Positions 28,434 to 36,245 of a stretch of DNA of 64,000 nucleotides are shown one piece after another. This DNA is from Agarophyton chilense (lineage: Eukaryota; Rhodophyta; Florideophyceae; Gracilariales; Gracilariaceae), in assembly GCA_030374765.1 (NCBI GenBank), contig JARGXX010000033.1:620001-684000 (forward strand), written 5' to 3'. The notes under the pieces were generated by a model. It saw only the letters and a program-made list of their open reading frames with translations. It was not told the origin of the DNA and searched no databases. The position numbers and the translations under genes were made by a program. The number at the start of each line of letters is the position of its first letter. The stretch's first letter is position 1.

Positions 28434-29381
28434 AAACTCCCGCATGTGATATCTTTGTTGCAATGCACACATTCCCCAACTCCGAAGCTTGGCATTGGCC
28501 TACACGTGGAAACATGTTTCACGCCAACCCATCTGATGAGCATGTTTTGGTTTTTTTGTAATATATATGTATACACCTTGTGCTATTCATCTCCATCCGC
28601 ATCGATAACGTGCCATAGCATGCATACATACCTTTGTATATGCAGAACTGCAAGGCCACCGACCTCCCTATGCTACCATCGGTGCAGTTACTTTCCATGT
28701 CTTTGCGTGTTGAAACTTCTTCACAGCCTGGATTGGTAATCGATGTCATCCGTTTGGCGACGAAATGCTTCTTCCAGCGGTCAAGCGACGACGCGTCACT
28801 TGTTCCCGAATGAGCTGCTCACCAGGAGCAAATGACGAGGGCGAGAGTAGTCATTCGTCCTGCTTTCCGATGTGCTGCCTTGTCTGAGATGCGTGTGCAA
28901 CGACGCAAAGCCGGAACACCAATCAATCGCAACCTGCCCCACTTATATGTAACCGTGCGCAGAAACAAGCAGTTGCAAACATTGGCTAGCATTGCGGAAA
29001 AAGGAAAAAAAAGGTAGGAAGAACCGTTGTGGCACAAGCCACTCTTTGCTTAGTGCAACAGCTACGTACAATGATTTACCATGTCACAACTAAGATTAAA
29101 CAAAATGTGTCGTGCGCCTGGTTTTCTGTGTCGTTCGACGCTTTGAGAGCAGTCACTTGCCGTGTGCTTGAAGAGGGGGGGGGGGGAAAGCAAGCCGATG
29201 ACGAGAGCGCTTTCAAACGTGGATGAGAGATCGAAAACGACGGAGTAGCGATGCACATCGGATCATGCATAACACGATACATTATCGATGCATGTCGAGA
29301 GACGGATGTTGCCAGTTATTTTGACGTTAGATGATTTCATGAATGATACGATACGTATGAAAAGGCTGAGCGGCGGTGCCA
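28434..29381. other. Convergent intergenic region, nothing recognised
   Basis: Between the RS-protein and LCB1 stops. AT content is higher than average. A G-run lies at about 29165-29176. Small open frames on both strands show no family signature. Confidence 0.5.
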
Positions 29382-30860
29382 TCAGTCACGGGCACCGAGC
29401 AAATGTCGCATGAGAACACGCGCAGCGGAACGAATCATATCACGAGAATGAATAGCCGAAACGGTAATCTTGAGCGAATGCTTGGGAACAGTCAATTCGT
29501 CCGCACAATACACCGGGCGTGCCACGAGAATTCCATTGTCCAAGCATTGTTTCTGAACGCGAGTGAAAAGCTCAGGGTCGGAATGCTGCTCAGATCGGCG
29601 CACAAACAGCATGGGGGAGCATTGGTCGCCGTCAATGTACCAGCCGGCCTTGTTGAGCTGGCGCTCGTCCAACAGACTTTGCATGAGCGTGATATTGTGC
29701 TGCAGGCGAGACACGAGTGACTCGCCTTCCTGCTGCACGACGGTGAGTGCGGCGGTGGCGGCGGCGGCCAGAAACGGAGGTTGAGAGGCCGAAAAGCAGT
29801 ACCCAGCGCCTGAAAGACGTTGGTGCTCGACGACCTCGGTGTTTCCGACGCAAAAGCCGCCCACAGAGGCCATGGCATTGCCCAAATCAGCGGTAGTGAT
29901 CTCCACGTCGGTACGCTGAATGTTGAAATGTTGCAGCGCGCCGCGGCCGGTGTTGCCCAGTACTCCGAGCGAGAAGCTCTCGTCGACGAGAATGCGGAAC
30001 TTGTACTTGTTCTTGAGCGCGACGATGTGATGCAGCGGGGCCATGTGGCCCGAGTTGGCGTAGATGGCCTCTACTACGATGAAGCGCCTCTGTGTGTGGT
30101 TCTTGTGGTGATGGTGTTGACAGACGCGCTTGAGAGCGGCCTCCAAGCTGGGCATGTTGTTGTGCTCAAAGGTGAGCATATTGGCGCGTGACAGCTTGAC
30201 GCCCGAGTAGAGCGCAAAGTTGATGTGACTGTCCACAACAACAACGTCCCCACGCTTGCAAAACGCCGGAATAGTAGAATTGGCGGTGGCGGCACCGAAC
30301 GAGTACAAGATGGCATTGGAGGCGCGACAAAAGTGAGCAATATCATGCTCACACTGCAGATGAAGATCAGTAGTGCCGTAAAACCCGCGCGGTCCACACG
30401 CGCCACATCCGTAATCACGCATGGCATCAGCAGCGGCACGCTTGACGGCACGATGCGAGCGCAAGCCAAGAAAGTCGTTTGTGGCAAAGTCGAGCGCATG
30501 AGCGTGTGAACGACCGCGACCGCGCGGCGAGGGCACGTCAAGCGTGAGAGTGGGGCCAACGGAGGTGAGGAGGCTGAGGTCGAGTGGGAGACGGGCGGCG
30601 TGGCGCGGCGACAGCGGGGCGGCTAGCGGGGCGGGGCGCCACGCAGCGAGCTTGGTGGCGGCGTCGGTGGGCGGTACGGCGTGACGTAGCTTCCAGGGTT
30701 GGTAGGCGCGCGTGAGGGCGAGGTAGAGCACGAGCAGCAGGAAGAGCGCCTCGAGAACGTGGTGGAAGGCGTCGGCGGCGGGCGGGAGACGGATGCGGTC
30801 GAGTAGCCAGCGTAGCGGCGGCGACGTGGCGCACCAGTGGACTACACCCTGCTGCCACAT
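29382..30860 (-). CDS. LCB1: Serine palmitoyltransferase subunit 1 (LCB1)
   Basis: The predicted 492-aa ER membrane protein pairs with LCB2 to condense serine and palmitoyl-CoA, the first step of sphingolipid synthesis. One N-terminal membrane helix (about 33-52) precedes an alpha-oxoamine synthase fold. YGCGACGPRGFYGTTDLHL is the family signature. The segment where LCB2 has its PLP-binding lysine reads ADLGNAMASVGGFCVG, with no lysine, as in true LCB1. DESFSLGVLG and the GRGA motif are also present. The length is close to that of animal and plant LCB1. The gene has no intron and is followed on its 5' side by a long divergent spacer. Confidence 0.94.
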   Translation of the reverse strand: MWQQGVVHWCATSPPLRWLLDRIRLPPAADAFHHVLEALFLLLVLYLALTRAYQPWKLRHAVPPTDAATKLAAWRPAPLAAPLSPRHAARLPLDLSLLTSVGPTLTLDVPSPRGRGRSHAHALDFATNDFLGLRSHRAVKRAAADAMRDYGCGACGPRGFYGTTDLHLQCEHDIAHFCRASNAILYSFGAATANSTIPAFCKRGDVVVVDSHINFALYSGVKLSRANMLTFEHNNMPSLEAALKRVCQHHHHKNHTQRRFIVVEAIYANSGHMAPLHHIVALKNKYKFRILVDESFSLGVLGNTGRGALQHFNIQRTDVEITTADLGNAMASVGGFCVGNTEVVEHQRLSGAGYCFSASQPPFLAAAATAALTVVQQEGESLVSRLQHNITLMQSLLDERQLNKAGWYIDGDQCSPMLFVRRSEQHSDPELFTRVQKQCLDNGILVARPVYCADELTVPKHSLKITVSAIHSRDMIRSAARVLMRHLLGARD

Positions 30861-30903
30861 GGGGCGCGTGCTTTTGCGGCGACCGGAGGCTGCGGTGCGG
30901 CGA

Positions 30904-30926
30904 GGGGGGGGGGGGGGGGGGGGGGG
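30904..30926. repeat. Poly-G homopolymer, 23 nt
   Basis: An uninterrupted run of 23 G lies 44 bp upstream of the LCB1 start codon. On the LCB1 sense strand it is poly-C. Confidence 0.95.
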
Positions 30927-31521
30927 AGGGGGCGAGGTGGGCGTTTTTTACGCGAAGAGGGTGGATATAGCGGGATGGGGGAGGGAGACGGGCGAAGAGC
31001 GAGGGGCGGAGTGGCGGAGGTGCGACGACCGGGACGTTGGGGCGTTTTGCAGGAAGAAAGCAACAAGTGCAACGGGTACGTTTGGGAAGCTATTCTACCA
31101 CGAGTAGGGAATGTAACTCACGCACCACCGCGACGCCAGCGAGCGCAGCACCTGCGCAGGTGCGTGCCGCACACAAGCGCGCGCGCGGCACGTGCCTTAA
31201 CGGGTGGAACGACGCGCAAGTGGAACGACGCGCGAGTGGAATGGCGGCAGCAGCGTCAGCAAGCGCTGAGCGCGCGCGTCGACCAGAGCGTCGCGTCGCC
31301 GCAGCACGTAACGACAGTACACGAAAATTACGTGTGCTTTTGCGCGTGTCGTTCTCGAGCGTTTCCCGTTCGCGTCGACGGCGGCCCCCGCGCGCGCAGG
31401 TGCGCAGGCCGAAGGGACCGGGGCGAACTCGCGAGCGCCGCGCCTTCAGCGAAACTTGCTCTCGCGCGAGGGGGTGCGGCGGCTTGCGCACGCTGCGCAG
31501 CGACGCCTATGTCGCCTTCGC

Positions 31522-31522
<1 letters not shown>

Positions 31523-31599
<77 letters not shown>
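31523..31599. repeat. (GCT)n trinucleotide tract, about 26 units
   Basis: A near-perfect CTG/CAG array of about 77 bp, continued by a few interrupted units to about 31615. It lies in a spacer with no gene. The minus-strand frame would read poly-Gln. Confidence 0.95.
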
Positions 31600-31600
<1 letters not shown>

Positions 31601-32555
31601 GCTGCTGCTGCCGCCACGCGTGGTGTCGCGTCGCGCTCAACGTCTTGTTCGCGCGGTCGTCGTACACGCGGTACGCGCGTCGCGACGCCCACGCGCCGGA
31701 CAACAACAACGACGACGACGAAGACGACGACGACGACGGCGACGGGGGGGGGATTGGAGACCGCCGCGAAGGCGGCGCGACGTGAGCAAAGCGCACGCGT
31801 CGGCGCGTCTCTCTCCCACGCGGCGCATCCTTGAGCGCGGCGGCGGCGCGTCGGTGATTGCACGCGTGCGCGTGCGCGTGGGATGAGTGCGGGTAGGAGA
31901 GACGACGAAGACAACAGGCGCGCGGCGAGCCGCGTAGAATGGCGCAAAGCGGCTCGGCGTCAACACGAAACGCGAAGCGTGGGTTACGCTGATACACCAC
32001 ATCATACATACTGCGTCGCTGCGTCGCACCCCACACGACCACAACGCCCACGCCCACGCTCACGCCCAACACCATTCGCCATCAACAACGCGTCGCGCGC
32101 GCGCGCATTAAGTAGCACGCGACGATAAGCCTGCAGCAGTGCATGCAGCGCACTGCGCGCGTTCAGCACGTCGAGCGCGTGCGCGATGACGTGGCCTCGT
32201 GCTCTCGCGCGGCTGACTGTCTCGCACGATACGCGTGTCGTGTTACACGTCATACACGTGGTTACGTGGCGGCTTGTAATGGACACGCTGTGCTGTCGGC
32301 ACGACACGTCAACGAGGCCGAGTTGTCGCCGTCGTCGCTGCTGCCTTTAAATGGCGCTGTACTTGCGCTGGATACGTGCCGCCGCCGCTCCCCGCACGCC
32401 TCTAGCCCCCGAGATCCCTCTTGTGCCTCCCCAATCCTCCCCCCCGCTTCCTCCCCCCTCATATTCTTCCGCTTCCTCCCCATCAGCCCCACCCCCCCAG
32501 GCCTCCCCCCGCAGCCTTCCGTCCTTTCCTCCGTCCCCCCTCCCCCTCCGCCGAG

Positions 32556-33763
32556 ATGCGCACCGCCGCAGCCGCCGCTGCCGCCGCCCCGGTGAAGCGC
32601 GTCAGGTTCAAGCTGCCCGACGACTCGCCGCCCCCGCCACCGCCGCCGCCGCCACAGCCCATCCTGCGCGCGCCGCCCACACCCCCGCCGCTGTACGACG
32701 CCATCGACGGCCCCCTGCCGCCATCCCCCCGCCAGCCGTTCTACCGCCGTCGGCCGCCGCACCCGCCCCCTCCCGCCGCGCCTCTCTGCCCACGGCGCCG
32801 CTCCACCGCCGCGACCACACCCACACCATCCGCGCCAAAGAAACGCTGCACAGCATGCGCACCTATCTCCGCCAAAAGTGCAACCTAGAGAACAGTGCGC
32901 ACATTCGTCGTGTGCTTCGTCCGCTGTCGGTACGCACCTTGTGCACGTTGCTTGCGGATGCGCCTCCGCAACTCACGCGTCAATTTCGTCAGCTCGTCGC
33001 CTTGTTACCACAGTCCTTGCGCCATCCGCACGAGCTGTTACTTGCTCCTAGCTTGCGCTCCGACTGGCAGCGCTGCGCCACCCAGGCGTACAAATTGCGC
33101 GAACGTCGCGAAGCCGAGTTTCACTTGGCGCACTTTGTGGCCCATCAGCTCCGACTCCCACTCGCGCGACTACGCGCCGCATCTGCCGTCGAACGCCACG
33201 CACGCGAGCTACAAGCTTTTCAACGTCGCATGCGTGCGTTTGATGCACACGTTGTGCAAGATCCGTTGCTTCATTCGCAACATACTCACCACAACTCCGC
33301 GCCTAGCAGCCCGGCGCACAGCGTCAGTACGTCGTCATCGTCGCGTCGACATTCGCTCACCGACCCTATTCAACAGTTTGGCGGCACGCCGCTGGCGGCT
33401 GCTGACATGCGTCTGCTGCAACTGCCCGGTGCCATCTCCGCCGAGCCGCGGAAAGCGCCGCCGCCGCCGCCCCGCGCCTCCATACCCGCGTCCGCGCCCA
33501 TGCCCGCGCCCACGCCGGGTGCGACGGCGCCGCTCTCGGCGGCGGCGGCGGCGGCGGCGGCAGCTTATGCATCGGGGCGGGGAACGCCTTCTTCGTTTGC
33601 ACCACCGTTTGTTGCACCGCACGGCTACCCTCACGTGATGCCGCAGATGCAGCAGCCTTCCATGCTGGTGTACATGCCTCCGAGTTACGCGCCGTTCACG
33701 TACGCGTACCCGCTCAACGTGGCCGCCCCGCCTGCGTCGCACATCACGCACTACACCGGCGTC

Positions 33764-33803
<40 letters not shown>

Positions 33804-33811
33804 CGCGGTGA
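32556..33811 (+). CDS. Pro-rich protein with PP1-docking-like motif; reading frame changes once
   Basis: I do not recognise the family. From the ATG at 32556 one frame reads MRTAAAAAAAAPVKRVRFKL followed by PDDSPPP, Pro runs and LYDAIDGPLPPSP; KRVRF fits the RVxF protein phosphatase 1 docking motif. Coding quality then moves to another frame (SRRASLPTAPLHRRDHTHTI...), which holds a helical region of about 150 residues (RTYLRQKCNLENSAHIRRVL, ...ERREAEFHLAHFVAHQL). An Ala/Pro-rich tail ends in about 13 prolines. The change falls near the C6 run at 32725-32730. A one-base error there or an unrecognised intron could explain it. An unspliced alternative uses the second frame alone from an ATG at 32351. 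Confidence 0.6.
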
Positions 33812-33925
33812 GCTTATTTTCCCCAGTAAACTGTTCGAAGGTCGGCTGCTTACCAACGCGTCTCCTGTCAAAATTACTATAAAAATTAAATCACTCCAGC
33901 AGAGCTTCAGTGTCGCACAAAGTTG

Positions 33926-34013
33926 TTCCCGTTGGTCTAGTGGTTTGGGAGTGCCCACTCAGGATGTCCCGCTTTCACCGGGAAGATCGCGGGTTCAAGC
34001 CCCGCACGGGAAG
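33926..34013 (+). tRNA. tRNA-Glu (anticodon TTC) with a 15-nt D-loop intron
   Basis: The acceptor stem pairs TTCCCGT with ACGGGAA, with discriminator G. The anticodon loop is CTTTCAC with TTC at 33974-33976 and stem TCCCG/CGGGA. The T-arm is GCGGG-TTCAAGC-CCCGC. Compared with the tRNA-Glu(CTC) at 21379, 15 nt are inserted in the D-loop, after GTGGT(T) and before (C)AGGAT. The insert can form a bulge-helix-bulge: bulge GTT (33943-33945), 4-bp helix TGGG/CCCA (33946-33949 with 33954-33957), tetraloop AGTG, bulge CTC (33958-33960). Cutting after the second base of each bulge removes 33945-33959 and leaves a normal 73-nt tRNA. Such ectopic introns are known in Cyanidioschyzon merolae. Confidence 0.92.
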
Positions 34014-34027
34014 CTTTCGAAGCTGGC

Positions 34028-34033
34028 TTTTTT
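34028..34033 (+). terminator. Pol III T-run terminator of tRNA-Glu(TTC)
   Basis: TTTTTT lies 15 nt after the tRNA 3' end on the coding strand. Confidence 0.75.
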
Positions 34034-34129
34034 AGCGTTTTTAGCGAAGCGCCCCCTGCTCTGCTCTGCTCTGCTCTTTCGCCTCTTTTCGGCCTACCTC
34101 CGACCTAACCGCGCCCAGCCGGCGCCCCC

Positions 34130-35035
34130 TCACTTGAAGCAGGCGGTAACCAGCCACAGGGCGCCGCCCGGCTTCCGCTTTCTCTTCTTCTTCTTCTTCT
34201 TCTTCTCCTTCCTCCTCCTCGAATTCCGCCGCCCCGCGCCTTCGTGCGCCGACCAATGCCGCAGCCGCGGCAACTCTTCCTCCGCGTCGAACGACCCCGC
34301 CGTAGCCAACTCCGTCGCGCTCGCGCTCTTCCGTCGCGCCCGCACCGCCCGCGACCAAGATTCGTCAGAGCGTCGTGTTTGTCCGCTGCCGCGTCTGCCA
34401 CCGCGCCGCTTGCCGTGCCTCTTGCCGTGCCTCTTGCCGTGTCTATCGCTCCACTTATCGTCGTCGTCGCCCCACCTGTCGTCGCCGCCACTTCGCCAGT
34501 CGCCGTCGCCGTCGCCCCACTGGTCAGTGGTCTGCCACTTGACGCCGCCGTTGTCGCCATCATTGTCTCTATCTTTTCCATCAAGTCCCCAGAAGTTGCC
34601 CCACCCGCCGCCCCCGCCCTCCGAACCGCCCTTGTTCTTCTTGTTCTTCTTGTTCTTCTTGTTCTTCTTTCTCTTCCGCCCATCATCCCTGCGCTCGTGC
34701 TTCCCCTTGCGCTCCCACCCATCCCACCCCTCTCCGCCACTTCCCTCCCCGAAGAACGAGTCCAGGTCACCGCGCTCGTCACGCTCATCGCGCGCGCTCC
34801 CTGCGCGTTTGCCCTTTCTCTTGCGCCCATTCCTGCGCTCATATCTGCGCTCCGACCTGCGCTCCGACCCGCGCTCCGACATGCGCTCCCCAAAAAACGG
34901 CTCTAGCGCATCGTTTTCATCATCCCAGCTCGCCGCCCTTCTCCTCCTCCGTTGTCTCTTACCGCCACCGCCACCGCCACTGCCACCGCCACCACCTCTG
35001 ACGTCCTTCCAGCCCCAATCCTCGTCTGACCCCAT
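34130..35035 (-). CDS. Charged, disordered protein with repeated FFGE motifs, function unknown
   Basis: The predicted protein has 301 aa. I recognise no family. It is rich in Arg, Lys, Asp, Gly and Trp. Visible elements are a Gly/Arg N-terminus, two related short motifs (DALEPFFGE and DLDSFFGEG), a (KN)-rich stretch, a Trp-Gly-Asp region (WGDGDGDW, DRWGDDDDKW), HGKR repeats and a poly-Lys near the end. This suggests a nuclear or nucleolar disordered protein (inference). The frame extends upstream to 35230 through a (CT)n microsatellite read as Arg-Glu repeats; I start at MGSDEDWGWK. The opposite strand is also open because of base composition, but it overlaps the tRNA and is only Ser/Leu/Pro runs, so the minus strand is preferred. 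Confidence 0.5.
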   Translation of the reverse strand: MGSDEDWGWKDVRGGGGGSGGGGGGKRQRRRRRAASWDDENDALEPFFGERMSERGSERRSERRYERRNGRKRKGKRAGSARDERDERGDLDSFFGEGSGGEGWDGWERKGKHERRDDGRKRKKNKKNKKNKKNKGGSEGGGGGWGNFWGLDGKDRDNDGDNGGVKWQTTDQWGDGDGDWRSGGDDRWGDDDDKWSDRHGKRHGKRHGKRRGGRRGSGQTRRSDESWSRAVRARRKSASATELATAGSFDAEEELPRLRHWSAHEGAGRRNSRRRKEKKKKKKKRKRKPGGALWLVTACFK

Positions 35036-35050
35036 CCCACACAAACGAGT

Positions 35051-35067
35051 TCCTCTCTCCCTCTCTC

Positions 35068-35138
<71 letters not shown>
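35051..35138. repeat. (CT)n microsatellite
   Basis: About 88 bp of CT dinucleotides with a few CC or TT interruptions, just upstream of the start codon of the minus-strand charged-protein gene, likely in its 5' leader. Confidence 0.95.
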
Positions 35139-35383
35139 CGCACAGCGCGCGTCAGCACGTTCACCACCAAAAAAGCGACCGCGTCCAACAAGCGCTTCCC
35201 CCCCCTCTGCGCGTCGCCCGCGCATGTCACCGCTCAATCACGCAGCGCACACGTCTCAAATAGTGCCGCGTGGCGAGACGCGAACCGCTTACTGTCACCG
35301 TGAGAGCGCGGCTTGCAATCAAATTCATCTCGTGTTATGTCCCACACGTCAACAACAAACGCGTATGCCGCAGGTTGTTTTCC

Positions 35384-35384
<1 letters not shown>

Positions 35385-35420
<36 letters not shown>
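35385..35420. repeat. Poly-C homopolymer, 36 nt
   Basis: The longest homopolymer in the window: 36 uninterrupted C, in the spacer upstream of the charged-protein gene. Confidence 0.95.
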
Positions 35421-35861
35421 ACGTTGCCGCCGCGCGTTCCACCATGTCCACGCGCACGCCTAATGTCGTGTACAGGAGGCACGTGTATTCTGCCAGTGCG
35501 TCACGTCTAGAGATACGCGGCTAGTAGATGCACACCAAGCTTCGGCTTATAATTCTACTGTTACACTTTCCCCCATGCCATCCCCCTTTGCCATCGCTAT
35601 GTTTCAGCGCCCCCCTTCCCCCCGCCGGCGTCACCGCCGGCCTGGGGCTGTGTGGCCCGCAAAGCTCATCGAGCGGTGCGTCATTGCGCTTCTTGACTCT
35701 TTTCACAAACGTTTGTGTAGGCTACTCCCCATCCCCCTTTGCAACTTGACACAAGTCCAGTGTTTTGGTTTGCAAACCGCCTGCAAATCAGCGTGATGCG
35801 CTTGGCTCAAATGTTTTCCAGCATGCAGTTGCTTTAGCCAGATTGAAGTCGGTTGTAATGC

Positions 35862-35971
35862 TATGTCACGTCTGATACCGGATATGTGTCAACTTAAATT
35901 CAAATATCCGACGTGACATATGATCCTAACTGCAAACCAACGTAGGACCACGGGGGTGTATGACACCCCCG
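35862..35971. repeat. Two consecutive perfect hairpins
   Basis: Hairpin 1: TATGTCACGTC (35862-35872) pairs with GACGTGACATA (35910-35920), and the inner GGATAT (35880-35885) pairs with ATATCC (35904-35909). Together they form a 17-bp stem with one 7-nt bulge. Hairpin 2, 30 nt further on: CGGGGGTGT (35951-35959) pairs with ACACCCCCG (35963-35971) around a 3-nt loop. They lie in a gene-free spacer. The function is not known. Confidence 0.85.
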
Positions 35972-36245
35972 ATAGTAAACAAAAGATACAGCTCCTTCAT
36001 AACCGGTGGTGGAACGCCAGCAAGTACTACATACTGTACAGCGCTTGCCTATGATATGGCATCAAGGGTACATATTCTCTTTATCGCAGCACGGAGCAAT
36101 GAGATCGAATGAATGGGTGCGTTTTGTTAAGCACCACCTTTAGATACTTTCTCCCTCGTCGCAGTCGAGAGAAGCACATAAGAGAAATAATGAGAATTTG
36201 AGCTATCTTTTCCAGGTCATCAGCTGCAATTTGTTTGCCAAAAAG

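Larger units (their letters stand above)
30861..32555. other. Divergent spacer with poly-G and CTG repeats
   Basis: 1.7 kb upstream of LCB1 (-) and of the PP1-motif gene (+). It is rich in CGCG and repeats, with the poly-G and (CTG)n tracts listed separately and a (GAC)n run near 31705-31745. Long open frames on both strands encode Leu, Ala or Gln runs from the repeat and are rejected. The part from about 32400 is C/T-rich and is probably the 5' leader of the next gene. Confidence 0.5.
35036..36245. other. Intergenic spacer around the hairpins, no gene seen
   Basis: Apart from the (CT)n, poly-C and hairpins listed separately, the spacer has unremarkable sequence and no open frame with a recognisable domain. 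From about 35740 it becomes AT-richer toward the methionine synthase 3' end. Confidence 0.5.

Noticed and set aside
31037-31947. Poly-Ala, poly-Leu and poly-Gln frames
   Set aside because: They are translations of the (CTG)n tract in its different frames; flanks show no coding character.
33945-35303. 452-codon plus-strand frame opposite the charged-protein gene
   Set aside because: It starts inside the tRNA-Glu gene and consists of Ser, Leu, Phe and Pro runs caused by base composition.
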